A DNA stretch of 64,000 nucleotides from Saprospiraceae bacterium (GTDB lineage Bacteria; Bacteroidota; Bacteroidia; Chitinophagales; Saprospiraceae): the NCBI GenBank assembly GCA_016718505.1, contig JADKDE010000002.1:909929-973928 (forward strand). The letters run 5' to 3'. The notes under the pieces were generated by a model. It did not search any database. It was given only the letters and a program-made list of their open reading frames with translations, and was not told the DNA's origin. Of this stretch, positions 50,601-59,618 are shown piece after piece (position 1 is the first letter of the stretch; each line of letters starts with the position of its first letter). Position numbers and translations under genes: made by a program.

Positions 50601-50977
50601 TTAGCATTTTTACCATCATTATTCATTACCCATATATTGTCTCCACCGCCAGCATCAGATGTGAAAAGAATCGATTTTCCATCTGGGCTAAATCTCGGTT
50701 GAACTTCATAAGCTAGACCAGTTCTAATTGGCTTTGCTTTACCCCCTGCGATAGGCATGGTGTATATATCTCCCAGTAAATCAAATGCAATCAACTTTCC
50801 GTCTGGCGAGACATCTAAATTCATCCAAGTACCTTCACTAGTGATGAATTCCACTATTTTGTATGGTAATTCAGGATTGTTAACATCCCATTTTTTTTTG
50901 TCTTGACCGAAAAAGACATTGATTATCAAGCAGTTTGTTAGAATTATTAATGAAATTTTTCTTAAGTTGAAAATCAT
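47696..50977 (-). CDS. Secreted amidohydrolase with N-terminal TolB-like beta-propeller
   Basis: A 1093-residue extracytoplasmic protein: a signal peptide (about 5-23), repeated PD40/TolB propeller units over about 45-640 (DVSPDGKLIAFDLLGDIYTM, PRFSPDGKSILFTSDAGG and others), and an amidohydrolase domain (about 650-1070) with metal ligands in IMPGFIDAHAHGNHF and later GHTGIEHNI. The C terminus is Cys- and His-rich (HEDGNTRTQCQCGNH). The architecture matches the amidohydrolase-PD40 fusions of Bacteroidota, thought to hydrolyse peptides or amino-acid derivatives. The substrate is unknown. Confidence 0.85.
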   Translation of the reverse strand: MIFNLRKISLIILTNCLIINVFFGQDKKKWDVNNPELPYKIVEFITSEGTWMNLDVSPDGKLIAFDLLGDIYTMPIAGGKAKPIRTGLAYEVQPRFSPDGKSILFTSDAGGGDNIWVMNNDGKNAKQITKESFRLLNNAVWMPDGDYIVARKHFTSTRSLGAGELWMYHISGGTGVQITSKKNEQQDLNEPSISSDGNYIYFSEEIYPGGYFQYNKDPNNTIFAVKRYNRKTSQIEYITGGTGGACRPQISHDGKTLAFVKRVRTKTVLYLHDLNTGEEWPIYDSLSKDQQEAWTIFGVYTGFAWTPNDDKIVIWANGKINSIDVKKAHSSEIIPFNCNVKQTICEGLRFEQNLNPTTQQANIIRSLRTDPSGTWVVFSALGQIYGKQLPNGKPERLTQDDLFEFEPSFNTQGNKIVYVTWNDTAAGSIRILDLTTKKTTILTSEKGIYREPSFSSDGKSIVYKRELGNDIMGPGYTHKPGIYRMNLSDQVQVFVHEKGDSPVFDSSGQRIYYSTGGQLFGSLNKTFGSFDLNGYDDKTHIKSTYASQYVLSPNGKYIAFVDLHKAYIAALPPSGKTMDLGSGTENFPVKCISKDAGSNLHWSSDSKAVFYTNGPEYFKIDLSDRFDFSGKQADTSFKLPSKGVNINLEYTLEKPNTKFALMNARILTMEKDSIIENGTVLIENNIIKTVDRADQVNVDETYTKISCEGMTIMPGFIDAHAHGNHFIYGITPQKHWPYYANLAYGVTTMHDPSAYGEMVFSNAELIKSGKIVGPRVFSTGTILYGADGDFKAVVNSLDDARSAIRRSKSLGAFSVKSYNQPRREQRQMIIQAAREEKMMVVPEGGSFFYHNMSMINDGHTGIEHNIPVVDLYQDVINTWKASKSGYTPTLIVCYGAINGENYWYQKTNVWEDKKLLNFTPRSVIDSRSRHRTMIPDEEYDNGFIRVSKSCKMLADEGVKVNLGAHGQIQGIGAHWELWMLQMGGLSNYQALRSATSNPAHYLGLDKWIGSVKSGKLADLIILEKNPLEDIKNTSSIKYTMINGHLYDAKDMKELNNSRSKVRTPFYWESTKFAQDFDWHEDGNTRTQCQCGNH

Positions 50978-51055
50978 AATTATTTTTTTTGATGCATAAA
51001 AATAGAACTTTTACTCGTCCTAAAATGGCTTTTTTTTGAAAATCGACAATTTATA

Positions 51056-51895
51056 TCAACTATTTTCCACTTTATTGCAAAGAGAAATTACTTGATGGGC
51101 TTCTTTTACATCATGAACCCTAAGAATATTGGCACCTTTCAACAAAGCAATTGTATTCAATACCGTTGTGCCATTCAATGAGTCTTCTATGGATATTTCA
51201 AGGTATTTATAAATTAATGACTTTCGACTAATGCCTATTAGTATTGGCTGATTTAGTATTTTCAAGATGGATAAATTATTTAATATTTGATAATTTTGAT
51301 CTAGCGTCTTTGCAAATCCAATGCCAGGGTCGATCATAAGATTGCTTTTTACTATAGGAGAAACTTGAGCAATGATTTTATTAAAATACTCCAATAGCTC
51401 TATCATGATATCTTCATAGTTGACTTGTGACTGCATATCATTGGGTGTTCCTCGCATATGCATGGCTATATAAGGGCATTTGTTCCTATTTATAATTTCC
51501 AACATATTTTTGTCTATATGTCCGCCACTTATATCATTGATTATGTCAGCTCCTAGGTCTATGGCTAATGAAGCAGTTTGACTGTGATAAGTGTCAACCG
51601 AAATCCATGAGTCATTGAAAGCTTTTCGTAATATTGGCAGATATCGACTTATCAGGTCGGCTTCTAATGATTTATCAATAATCTCTGCTCCAGGTCGACT
51701 CGAAGCTACCCCAATATCTAGGATAGCCGCTCCATCCAAAAGCATTTTCTCAGCTTTTTCTATGAAAGCAGTTTCTGATTGGATTCTGCTGCCAAAATAG
51801 AAAGAATCATTGTTAAGATTGATCACCCCCATTATTTTAGGTGTGCTCAATGATAATATTTTTCCGTTATAGGCCAAAGTGAAGTTCTTGGACAT
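51056..51895 (-). CDS. folP: Dihydropteroate synthase
   Basis: Condenses p-aminobenzoate with hydroxymethyl-dihydropterin diphosphate in folate synthesis. 279 residues of TIM-barrel with IMGVINLNNDSFYFGSR (diphosphate loop; the usual TPDSF is NNDSF here), AAILDIGVASSRPGAEIID, ADIINDISGG, MIDPGIGFAKTLDQN and LIGISRKSLI. All main motifs are present. The replaced Thr-Pro in the first loop is the only oddity. That loop helps to form the sulfonamide site, so altered drug binding is imaginable. Confidence 0.93.
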   Translation of the reverse strand: MSKNFTLAYNGKILSLSTPKIMGVINLNNDSFYFGSRIQSETAFIEKAEKMLLDGAAILDIGVASSRPGAEIIDKSLEADLISRYLPILRKAFNDSWISVDTYHSQTASLAIDLGADIINDISGGHIDKNMLEIINRNKCPYIAMHMRGTPNDMQSQVNYEDIMIELLEYFNKIIAQVSPIVKSNLMIDPGIGFAKTLDQNYQILNNLSILKILNQPILIGISRKSLIYKYLEISIEDSLNGTTVLNTIALLKGANILRVHDVKEAHQVISLCNKVENS

Positions 51896-52023
51896 ATTTC
51901 AATATATATTTATATAAAATTGCAAATTTCTGAACAATAATCTTTTTTACATATAAAAAAATAATATATTTGTAAAATAATTAGATTTAATGACCTTTCC
52001 TTGGAATTAGGAATTAACGGATT

Positions 52024-52031
52024 TACTTTTG
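52024..52031 (+). promoter_or_regulatory. Putative promoter (-7 TACTTTTG)
   Basis: A perfect TAnnTTTG match with a TTG at 52001-52003 (20-base spacing), 37 bases before the HU-CCDC81/SPOR gene start. Confidence 0.5.
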
Positions 52032-52067
52032 TGCCGTTTTAGTTTAATATTTTTGTCAATTTAACAA

Positions 52068-53123
52068 ATGCAGCGGGATAAAAAACCAGAAATTTTTAGT
52101 GTTTTGGATGATCAGGGTATGATCGTCTTGCCTGGAATTGGCTGTTTTATACTAGACCATAAACCTGCTACAATCAATCATTTAGACAAAAAAATTTATC
52201 CTCCGGCTCCTAAAATCGATTTTACTTTACCTCCATTCGAAAATAAGAACATACCCCAAGAGGGATTTATCGGATCTAGTGATTACACTTATGTTTTAAA
52301 AAATCTGGGCGAAGAAATTGGAAAAAAGCTGGATAATCGCTTGATTATAAACCTTGAAGAATTAGGCCAACTGTTCAAAGACTCCTCTCATCACATTCAT
52401 TTTCTAAAAGATGAAAGCAGTATTTTGGAAGGCGATTCTAGATATCTTCCTTCTTTGGACATTGAATATACTGATATCAACAAGGGTGATCTTAAAGAAA
52501 AACTTGAACACGCCCAATCGAGTGTTTTGCCCATATATATAGATGAGACACAGCCCACTATTACCGAAATCGAGCCCGAGCCAGTGCGAGAATATGTTAC
52601 TGACACTGAACCATTAAAGGGCTTTACTGTTGAGCGACATTTCAAAACGCTGCCATATTCAACTTATCGATGGTTTTTCTGGGGTATATTATTGACCTTC
52701 GGATTGACATTTTGTGGTTATTTTGCTAAGAAATTTTATGAGCAATGGCAAAGTAAACATGTCGTGTATGTAGGAAGCAAAGCGACTTCTGAATATCCTG
52801 ATACAGGTGCAAATTTTGTACAAGGTGACCAAGAGATCGATTATGCTGCCGACATAACCATCAAGCCAGAGGACAATATCGTTATCTCATCTCCATCCGC
52901 GCAAGAAGAGAATAAAAATATTTCTGAACTTGAGGCTTTGAAAAAAGTGCGAAAGATAGTTCCTGTTGCTAAACCAATTAAACCAGAAAAACAAAATACC
53001 TTACCTGATAGCATCGATTCGACGATAAAGGGCAGATCCGATATTAAGTCACAAATCGAGAAATCAAATCCACCAAAAAAATCGAGGTGGCACCAAAAAA
53101 ATTGGCCCAATCTTACATTGTAG
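52068..53123 (+). CDS. HU-CCDC81/SPOR cell-envelope protein, main part
   Basis: Single-pass membrane protein of the division/peptidoglycan-binding type found in Bacteroidota. The N-terminal HU-CCDC81 domains (about 10-130) include GMIVLPGIGCFILDHKPAT and YTYVLKNLGEEIGKKLDNRL. There is one membrane helix (WFFWGILLTFGLTFCGYFA, about 205-223), then a low-complexity Lys/Pro/Glu linker. The frame goes wrong after NPPKK in a seven-A run at about 53075-53081. Adding one A joins it to the SPOR domain at 53087-53311. It is followed by kdsA, whose start overlaps the true stop. Confidence 0.8.
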   Translation: MQRDKKPEIFSVLDDQGMIVLPGIGCFILDHKPATINHLDKKIYPPAPKIDFTLPPFENKNIPQEGFIGSSDYTYVLKNLGEEIGKKLDNRLIINLEELGQLFKDSSHHIHFLKDESSILEGDSRYLPSLDIEYTDINKGDLKEKLEHAQSSVLPIYIDETQPTITEIEPEPVREYVTDTEPLKGFTVERHFKTLPYSTYRWFFWGILLTFGLTFCGYFAKKFYEQWQSKHVVYVGSKATSEYPDTGANFVQGDQEIDYAADITIKPEDNIVISSPSAQEENKNISELEALKKVRKIVPVAKPIKPEKQNTLPDSIDSTIKGRSDIKSQIEKSNPPKKSRWHQKNWPNLTL

Positions 53124-53311
53124 TGGGTTTATTTTCAAGCCAGGCGAATGCAAACAAAATGGCTGTCAAGGCAAAGAGCAAAGGATTTATACCTAAGGTT
53201 GTTAAATCAAATAGCAATTGGCGAGTAATTTTACCTGAGAATCTTTCTACCAAAAATAAAAATTTAGAACTTGTTAGAAAAACTTTAGAAAAGGGCGCAT
53301 TTAAATCATGA
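53087..53311 (+). CDS. SPOR domain, C-terminal part of the preceding gene
   Basis: A peptidoglycan-binding SPOR repeat: YIVVGLFSSQANANKMAVKA, GFIPKVVKSNSNWRVIL. In the intact protein it would sit in the periplasm after the membrane helix of 52068-53123 and recognise denuded glycan strands at division sites. The ATG at 53087 is not a credible start because no signal would precede the domain. Confidence 0.75.
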   Translation: MAPKKLAQSYIVVGLFSSQANANKMAVKAKSKGFIPKVVKSNSNWRVILPENLSTKNKNLELVRKTLEKGAFKS

Positions 53312-54145
53312 CAATGAAGGGTTACGATCTTTTTCAAGCAATTCCCAAGATTCAATCTTTGGAGAGTCGCAATTTTCTTTTGATTTGCAGGACCTTGTGT
53401 AGTAGAATCTGCTGAAATGGTCAATCGTATTGCAGAAAACTTATTTCACCTTACACAAGACCTTTCGATTCCGTTTGTTTTTAAAGCCTCCTATGAAAAA
53501 GCCAATCGGAGCCGTATTGATTCATTTACCACTATTGGCATTGAAAAATCTCTCGAAATCATCGCAAATGTTGGTTTGAAATACAATATTCCAACCATTA
53601 CGGACATTCACACGGAGGAGCAGGCTGAGTTGGCTGCAAAATATGTTGACATCTTACAAATTCCAGCTTTTTTATGCCGCCAAACGTCATTGTTGGTATC
53701 CGCCGCTAAAACAGGAAAAATTGTCAACATCAAAAAAGGTCAATTTCTTAGCCCTGAATCCATGAAGTTTTCAGTCAAAAAAGTAACCGACAATCAAAAT
53801 CCAAACGCTTGGATAACCGATCGGGGTACTTGCTTCGGGTATCAAGATTTGGTGGTAGATTTTAGAGGAATTAAAGCAATGCACACGACTGGCTGTCCCG
53901 TGATATTGGATTGCACTCATGCACTCCAACAACCCAACCAGCCCGAAGGTGTGACTGGAGGAAGACCTGATTTAATAGAAACAATTGCGCGTGCTGGTAT
54001 AGCTGTTGGCTATGATGGACTTTTCATTGAAACGCATCCAGAGCCTCAAAAAGCATTGTCTGATGGTGCCAACATGTTGCCATTAGATCAAATGGAGAAT
54101 TTATTGAAAGGTTTAATCAAAATAAGAAAAGCTATTTTAGAGTAA
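53308..54145 (+). CDS. kdsA: 3-deoxy-8-phosphooctulonate (KDO-8-P) synthase, one-base shift near start
   Basis: Condenses phosphoenolpyruvate with arabinose 5-phosphate, the first committed step of KDO for lipopolysaccharide. The ATG at 53308 overlaps the SPOR stop and opens YDLFQAIPKIQSLESRNFLL; the expected IAGPCVVESAEMV follows in another frame because of one extra T at about 53382-53384. From 53417 the frame is clean: PFVFKASYEKANRSR, PTITDIHTEEQAELAAKYVD, ITDRGTCFGYQDLVVDFR, FIETHPEPQKALSDG. The gene should be essential in an LPS maker, so the shift is most likely a sequence error. Confidence 0.9.
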
Positions 54146-54163
54146 TCTCAATCAAAATTTGCG

Positions 54164-55720
54164 ATGATCGTTGAACTGCGCGTAGAGCCACAATACAAGG
54201 ACAACCCTGAGTATATCAAAAATCTCATCCGTGAATCCATCGCACCAGACCAGAGAATTCCCTTTTTTAAGTTAGTCAGGAGTTCGATAGACAGTAGGGG
54301 CAAGATTCCAATATTTCAGTTAAGATATGAAGTACAGTTCGATCAAGATTTTCCAATTGTAGCCCCTCTTTCGCAAGATTTGCCCAATGTTGTAAATAAA
54401 CAAGAAATACATATTATAGGAGCAGGCCCAGCAGGTTATTTTGCAGCCCTAGAGCTGATCAAGCAAGGACTAAAGCCGATAGTGTGGGAACGTGGGAAAG
54501 ATGTCCAAGAAAGGAGAAGAGATCTCAAAGCCATTCAACAAGAAAATACGGTCAATCCCGATTCAAATTATTGTTTTGGAGAGGGTGGGGCTGGTACCTA
54601 TTCTGATGGGAAACTTTACACTAGAGCTACAAAAAGAGGCGACATATATCATATTCTTAGGCTGTTGGTTGAGCATGGTGCCCAAGAAGAAATATTAATT
54701 GAAGCCCACCCCCATATTGGGAGCAATAAATTGCCCAATATTATAGCTAATATCCGTAAGACCATTGAATCTCACGGGGGACAAGTAAATTTCAATGCTA
54801 AACTGGAGGATATTAGTATAAAATCAAGTAAAATAGATGGCATCAAAATAAATGGAACCATAATAAAAACCAACCGAATAATACTCGCGACAGGACATTC
54901 TGCTAGGGACGTTTATACCATTCTTCATCAAAATAAAGTTACTTTAGAAGCCAAACCCTTTGCTCTAGGAGTTCGTGTGGAGCATCCACAAAGCCTCATC
55001 GATGATATACAATACAAAAGCTATCCTCGTGGAAGTCTTCTCCCGGCTGCGAATTATTCACTCACTTGTCAGATAGGAAGCAATGGGGTATTTTCCTTTT
55101 GCATGTGTCCTGGAGGACTGATCATTCCTGCCGCTACAAGTCCTGGAGAAATCGTAGTTAATGGGATGTCACTTTCGAGACGGGATTCACCCTTTGCCAA
55201 TTCTGGAGTAGTAGTTACAGTTGATCCCATAAAATTAGCGCCATTTCAAAAATATGGGCCCATGGCTGGCGTATTTTACCAACAAAGTGTAGAACAAGCC
55301 ATGTTCAACCAAGGTGCGAAAACACAACAAGCCCCTGCCCAACGTTTGACCGATTTTGTGCAAAACAAACTGTCTAATTCTCTAAACGATTGCTCTTATA
55401 TTCCAGGTTTAGTATCTAGAAATCTTCACGATATTTTACCCAAAGACGTAGCCAATTCATTAAAATTAGGATTCGTACAATTTGGCAAATTGATGAAAGG
55501 GTATTATACTGAAATGGCAAATGTAGTAGGTGTAGAAAGCAGAACGAGTGCTCCCATTAAAATCCCTAGGGACAAAATCACTTTCCAACATGTCCAAATC
55601 GAAGGATTATATCCTTGTGCTGAGGGAGCTGGATATGCCGGAGGGATAGTTTCTGCCGCTTTAGATGGACATAATATAGCCCAAGCGATAGGTCAACAAA
55701 TCAATGCGAAACTTGTGTAA
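54164..55720 (+). CDS. FAD-dependent dehydrogenase (COG2509 type)
   Basis: 518 residues. An N-terminal alpha-beta domain (about 1-80) precedes the FAD-binding Rossmann start HIIGAGPAGYFAALELIKQG. GGAGTYSDGKLYTRATKRGD is the signature of this family. Later come ATGHSARDVYTILHQN, FALGVRVEHPQSLID and GLYPCAEGAGYAGGIVSAALDG. The physiological substrate of the family is not known. It starts 18 bases after kdsA. Its end overlaps the convergent FtsE-like gene by 20 bases. Confidence 0.8.
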   Translation: MIVELRVEPQYKDNPEYIKNLIRESIAPDQRIPFFKLVRSSIDSRGKIPIFQLRYEVQFDQDFPIVAPLSQDLPNVVNKQEIHIIGAGPAGYFAALELIKQGLKPIVWERGKDVQERRRDLKAIQQENTVNPDSNYCFGEGGAGTYSDGKLYTRATKRGDIYHILRLLVEHGAQEEILIEAHPHIGSNKLPNIIANIRKTIESHGGQVNFNAKLEDISIKSSKIDGIKINGTIIKTNRIILATGHSARDVYTILHQNKVTLEAKPFALGVRVEHPQSLIDDIQYKSYPRGSLLPAANYSLTCQIGSNGVFSFCMCPGGLIIPAATSPGEIVVNGMSLSRRDSPFANSGVVVTVDPIKLAPFQKYGPMAGVFYQQSVEQAMFNQGAKTQQAPAQRLTDFVQNKLSNSLNDCSYIPGLVSRNLHDILPKDVANSLKLGFVQFGKLMKGYYTEMANVVGVESRTSAPIKIPRDKITFQHVQIEGLYPCAEGAGYAGGIVSAALDGHNIAQAIGQQINAKLV

Positions 55721-56369
55721 CGGTGCCTAGATGACATCGATAAGTTTTACCTGGAAACTTGTCCAATAATCGATAATCATGAGTGGCAATAATTACAGAT
55801 GTACCATGTTCTTGGGTTAAATTTTTCAAAAGTTGCAAGATGTCATCCGAGGTGTCTGGGTCTAAATTTCCAGTTGGTTCATCCGCAATGATTAGCGGCG
55901 GATTATTTAACAATGCTCTTGCCACAGCCAATCTTTGTTGTTCTCCTCCTGATAACTCATGTGGCATTTTTAATGGCATAAAAGACAAGCCAACTTGATC
56001 CAAAACGGTCCTGATCTTGTTCTGAATTACTCCTTTATCTTTTATTCCGACGGCTTCCAAAACAAAAGATAGATTTCTTTCCACATTTCTGTCCATCAAC
56101 AAATTAAAATCTTGAAAAATCATACCCATTTTCCTCCTCAATAAATGCAAGTTTTTTCGATCCACTTGTTTGAGATTCATGCCCACGACACGTCCTTCAC
56201 CATTTTGTAGCGGCAATGCACCATAAATGGTTTTTAACAATGAGGATTTGCCCGTCCCAGTCTTTCCAACTACATAACAAAACTCCCCTTCGGAAATCTG
56301 CATGTTCACATCATTTAATAATAGAAAATGGGATTGGTAAATATCCGCGTTTTGAAGTTCAATTACCAT
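55701..56369 (-). CDS. ftsE: FtsE-like ABC transporter ATPase
   Basis: A 222-residue ABC ATPase. Walker A VVGKTGTGKSSLLKTIYG, Q-loop FQDFNLLMDRNVERN, signature LSGGEQQRLAVARALLN, Walker B LIIADEPTGNLDPDTSDD, H-loop IIATHDYRLL. The sequence is close to FtsE, the cell-division ATPase that with FtsX controls peptidoglycan hydrolases; ftsX is not adjacent, which is common in Bacteroidota. LolD- or MacB-type ATPases are the alternative. Confidence 0.8.
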   Translation of the reverse strand: MVIELQNADIYQSHFLLLNDVNMQISEGEFCYVVGKTGTGKSSLLKTIYGALPLQNGEGRVVGMNLKQVDRKNLHLLRRKMGMIFQDFNLLMDRNVERNLSFVLEAVGIKDKGVIQNKIRTVLDQVGLSFMPLKMPHELSGGEQQRLAVARALLNNPPLIIADEPTGNLDPDTSDDILQLLKNLTQEHGTSVIIATHDYRLLDKFPGKTYRCHLGTVTQVSH

Positions 56370-56472
56370 GCAACATTAATATTTTGTCGTAAAATTAATA
56401 AAAACAATCAACATAAGCCATTTGGATCTTTAATCCTAGGAATGGAGCAATATTTTTTCAAGTACTTTTTCT

Positions 56473-57534
56473 TCATTTTGCCAGTTCCACACCTTTTTGG
56501 CATTTGAATGTATTGGATTTCAAATATTGATATTTTGCTTCATCTTTTTCCAATTCAAGTATCAAGTCTATAATACTTTCGTTGTGATATTTCAACAAGG
56601 CAGCGACCTCAATCTCTTCATTGAGTAAAGCATAATTAGGGAATGAATGGGTGATTTGGGGAATTTCTGCTTGGACATAATCGAAAAATTTATTGGCTAA
56701 GGAATGAAATGAATTTATATCTCTGTTAGACAGTAGATTCAATCCCAGCCAAGCATTCTGGGTTTCATTCTTTAATTGGTCGGGCTTTACCTTTCCAAAA
56801 AACTTTACTCGATTATCCATTTTTCTATCCTTGACCATTATTTTAAGCAAATTCGAAATTGTTCCTTCTCCGTAAAGGGCTAAGACAAATCTGGATGGCA
56901 TTTTTTTCCACGAGTCGATCAAATCTTCCAGCCCACGGCCTTCATTTAAGGCTCCTTGATATATTATAACCTTGGTGTCTCCAGATGTTGCCTTTTTTTG
57001 TATATTTTTAACTGCGTCAGACAGAACATATGGCATACTTCTAACCAACCAAACTTTTCTTTTATATTGCTCTTCAAATAAATATTGTAGTGAGGGAGAA
57101 ACGGTAATAGCCGTGTCACATGTCGAGATAGTTTTTTTCTCTGTAAATGCCCAAATCTTTTTGACAACTGGTTTGTCTGCGATTTCTGGCATTTCTGAAA
57201 AATATTCATGCAAATCGAGAATCCACCTGCATTTATATATTTTTTTATAAAAAAATCCAACCCATGCCGTGTCCATATCGACGGTATAAATTACCTCATT
57301 TTTATTAAAAATTGCCCTGAAAAAGGCAAGAACATTGTAAAAAAGATAGAAACCTTTCCCTTTTTTGAACAAAGTTGAAATACGAATAAAATCTATCCCA
57401 TTTGAGTTTTTGGATGAGTGTGGACTTAGAACTGATACGTGAAATCCAAGGTGAACCATTGTACTGACTATACGCTGTATTCTTTGATCGAAATCAAAAT
57501 GGGAGGTAATCAATACCACTATTTTTTTTGGCAT
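56473..57534 (-). CDS. Glycosyltransferase, family 4-like (GT-B)
   Basis: 353 residues of a GT-B glycosyltransferase. The N-terminal domain shows VLITSHFDFDQRIQRIVSTM and WILDLHEYFSEMPE. The C-terminal nucleotide-sugar domain shows VIIYQGALNEGRGLEDLIDSW, LALYGEGTISNLLK and VKFFGKVKPDQL. The typical Glu-rich E-x7-E at the end is weak. It is likely to act in surface polysaccharide synthesis. The sugar and acceptor are unknown. Confidence 0.78.
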   Translation of the reverse strand: MPKKIVVLITSHFDFDQRIQRIVSTMVHLGFHVSVLSPHSSKNSNGIDFIRISTLFKKGKGFYLFYNVLAFFRAIFNKNEVIYTVDMDTAWVGFFYKKIYKCRWILDLHEYFSEMPEIADKPVVKKIWAFTEKKTISTCDTAITVSPSLQYLFEEQYKRKVWLVRSMPYVLSDAVKNIQKKATSGDTKVIIYQGALNEGRGLEDLIDSWKKMPSRFVLALYGEGTISNLLKIMVKDRKMDNRVKFFGKVKPDQLKNETQNAWLGLNLLSNRDINSFHSLANKFFDYVQAEIPQITHSFPNYALLNEEIEVAALLKYHNESIIDLILELEKDEAKYQYLKSNTFKCQKGVELAK

Positions 57535-57670
57535 ATACTGGACTCTAGTACCTTAAGTTGGCATAAAATTAACCCTATTTGGTTAATTATTTGTTATTTG
57601 CGAAGCATTTCCTTATATGGTTTGCCTAATATATTTATTTTTGCAAAAGTTTAAAGCAAAAGGTATTAAA

Positions 57671-57698
57671 TTGTAATGTAACAAATAGAATATCTTTG
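57671..57698 (+). promoter_or_regulatory. Promoter TTG-N17-TATCTTTG
   Basis: TTG at 57671-57673 and TATCTTTG at 57691-57698 have the exact spacing of the Bacteroidota consensus, 45 bases before the TlpA lipoprotein start. Confidence 0.6.
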
Positions 57699-57743
57699 TG
57701 TTATATATTGGTATTTTAAAAATTTTAAAAATTAGTTCATTTT

Positions 57744-58874
57744 ATGAAACTTGGATTGTACAGTTTTTTCATTAGCGTAGGGTTTTTATGTTTGCTGAGT
57801 TGTGGAGCTCAAAACTCCATCAATGGTACAGATGTAAAGGGTGAATTCAAAAATGCTTCGGGCTTAAATATTTTTATTGATAAAATTCAAACTACTTCAC
57901 AAAATATGCCATTAATGGGTCAAGCAACCCTTGACGGAAGTGGAAAATTTTCTTTCAATATACCAACTGGTCTTGCAGAAGGGATTTACAGGATCAGATT
58001 GGGACAAAAAGTTTCATTCGTGGTTTTTGATGGGACTGAAAAATCTATAGATATGAACGGAGATTATAATGATTTGGACAAATTTCAATATAGTATCAAA
58101 GGATCATCTACTGCCAGCGATCTATTGACAAATCTTGGAAAGTTTTATAGACAAGAGATAGATGCAAATGCCATCTCTGCTAAAGCCTTAGAAGCTAAGA
58201 ACCCATTGGTTGGGATGCAAATTGCCTTACAGACATTGCCTCCAACAGATCAGTTCATGCCTGTACATAAGAAATTAGCGACTCGCCTAAACCAAGAATT
58301 GCCAAAATCTGAGTTTGGTGCATATTATAATCAATTGATTGGCTCTATAGAGGCGCAAATGCAACAACAGAAAGCACAAGATTTGGTGCAAGTTGGTCAA
58401 GAAGCACCAGATATACAACTACCGGATTTATCAGGTAAAATGCGTTCACTCAAGTCGTTAAAGGGCAAAGTAGTATTGCTTGATTTTTGGGCTTCTTGGT
58501 GTGGTCCATGCCGTAAGGAAAATCCAAACGTCGTAAACGTTTACAATAAATACAAAAGCAAAGGATTCGAAGTGTTCAGCGTGTCTTTGGATGGATTGGA
58601 TAAAGGTACAAGACAAGCGATGGCAGCTGACCCGGCTCAACTTGAAGCGAATGTTAATTCATCTAAGGAAAGATGGCGTGCAGCCATCCAACAAGATGGC
58701 TTAGTTTGGGAAAATCACGTAAGTGATTTGATGAAGTGGGATTGTGCACCAGGTAGAACTTATGGTGTTTCTTCCATTCCGAAGACTTTCATTTTAGACA
58801 GAAATGGTAAAATTGCAGCAATCAATGCAAGAGGAGCAGCTTTAGAAGCAGAAGTTGTAAAACTATTGAATTAA
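57744..58874 (+). CDS. DUF4369-TlpA thiol-disulfide lipoprotein
   Basis: A 376-residue lipoprotein (lipobox LLSC, about residue 20) with an N-terminal DUF4369 beta domain (about 28-125), a helical linker and a C-terminal TlpA/ResA thioredoxin domain (about 220-376). That domain has active site LLDFWASWCGPCRKEN, cis-Pro region SSIPKTFILDRNGKI and the EAPDIQLPDLSGK start. It is a periplasmic reductant, likely for cytochrome c maturation or general disulfide reduction. It has the strongest promoter match in the window (57671-57698) and a strong terminator at 58895. Confidence 0.9.
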   Translation: MKLGLYSFFISVGFLCLLSCGAQNSINGTDVKGEFKNASGLNIFIDKIQTTSQNMPLMGQATLDGSGKFSFNIPTGLAEGIYRIRLGQKVSFVVFDGTEKSIDMNGDYNDLDKFQYSIKGSSTASDLLTNLGKFYRQEIDANAISAKALEAKNPLVGMQIALQTLPPTDQFMPVHKKLATRLNQELPKSEFGAYYNQLIGSIEAQMQQQKAQDLVQVGQEAPDIQLPDLSGKMRSLKSLKGKVVLLDFWASWCGPCRKENPNVVNVYNKYKSKGFEVFSVSLDGLDKGTRQAMAADPAQLEANVNSSKERWRAAIQQDGLVWENHVSDLMKWDCAPGRTYGVSSIPKTFILDRNGKIAAINARGAALEAEVVKLLN

Positions 58875-58894
58875 TTGAGTTAAATATAAATCGT

Positions 58895-58929
58895 AAAAGG
58901 CCTCTATTTGAAATAAATAGGGGCCTTTT
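58895..58929. terminator. Bidirectional hairpin terminator
   Basis: AAAAGGCCTCTATTT / AAATAGGGGCCTTTT (58895-58909 and 58915-58929) pair along 15 positions with one T-G wobble. The A/T ends provide U tracts for both convergent genes. Confidence 0.8.
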
Positions 58930-58932
58930 GTA

Positions 58933-59611
58933 TTATTCCTCTAAAAGATCCGGCCTTAACCTTTGAGTTCGGAGCAGAGACTCTTCAAATCGCCACTCAT
59001 CTATCTTTTTTTCATGCCCCGATAATAATATGTCAGGCACTTCCCAACCATTAAATGAGGCGGGTCTAGTATAAACTGGAGGCGCCAATAGATTATCTTG
59101 AAATGAATCTGAAAGCGCAGAAGTTTCATCATTTAAAACACCTGGAACCAACCTCCCGACAGCATCAGCGATAACAGCCGCTGCTAGCTCGCCACCTGAT
59201 ATCACATAGTCACCAATAGAAATTTCATGCGTTATATAATGCTCACGAATTCTTTGATCTATACCTTTATAATGACCGCAGATAATTAAAATATTATTCA
59301 ACAATGACATAGAATTGGCCATCGATTGATTAAATTTTTCACCATCCGGAGTCACATAAATGATTTGATCATAATTAGATTTTGCTTTCAATGCTTCGAT
59401 GCACTTACTAGTGGTTCTATCATGAGAACCATACCAGCGCCACCTCCGAATTGATAATCATCAATCTGTCGATTCTTACCCAAGCCATATGACCTCAAGT
59501 CGATGATATTGATCTCTAAAAGTCCTTTGTCCCGAGCTCTTTGGATGATGCTGTGTGTCCCAAAAAACTATCCATCAGGCTGGGTACAGCGGCTACGATA
59601 TCTATTTTCAC
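58933..59611 (-). CDS. trmD: tRNA (guanine-37-N1)-methyltransferase, two frameshifts
   Basis: Makes m1G37 in tRNAs and prevents +1 slippage; normally essential. Reading from a GTG at 59611: VKIDIVAAVPSLMDSFLGH, then SIIQRARDKGLLEINIIDLR, YGLGKNRQIDDYQFGGGAGM and MIEPLV in a second frame, then CIEALKAKSNYDQIIYVTPDG in a third. From 59391 leftwards the frame is clean, with the SAM-binding trefoil-knot region LNNILIICGHYKGIDQRIREH and YVISGGELAAAVIADAV. Two single-base changes (near 59552 and 59410) break it. Because the enzyme is essential, sequencing error is the likely cause. Confidence 0.85.
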
Positions 59612-59618
59612 GCTTGGT

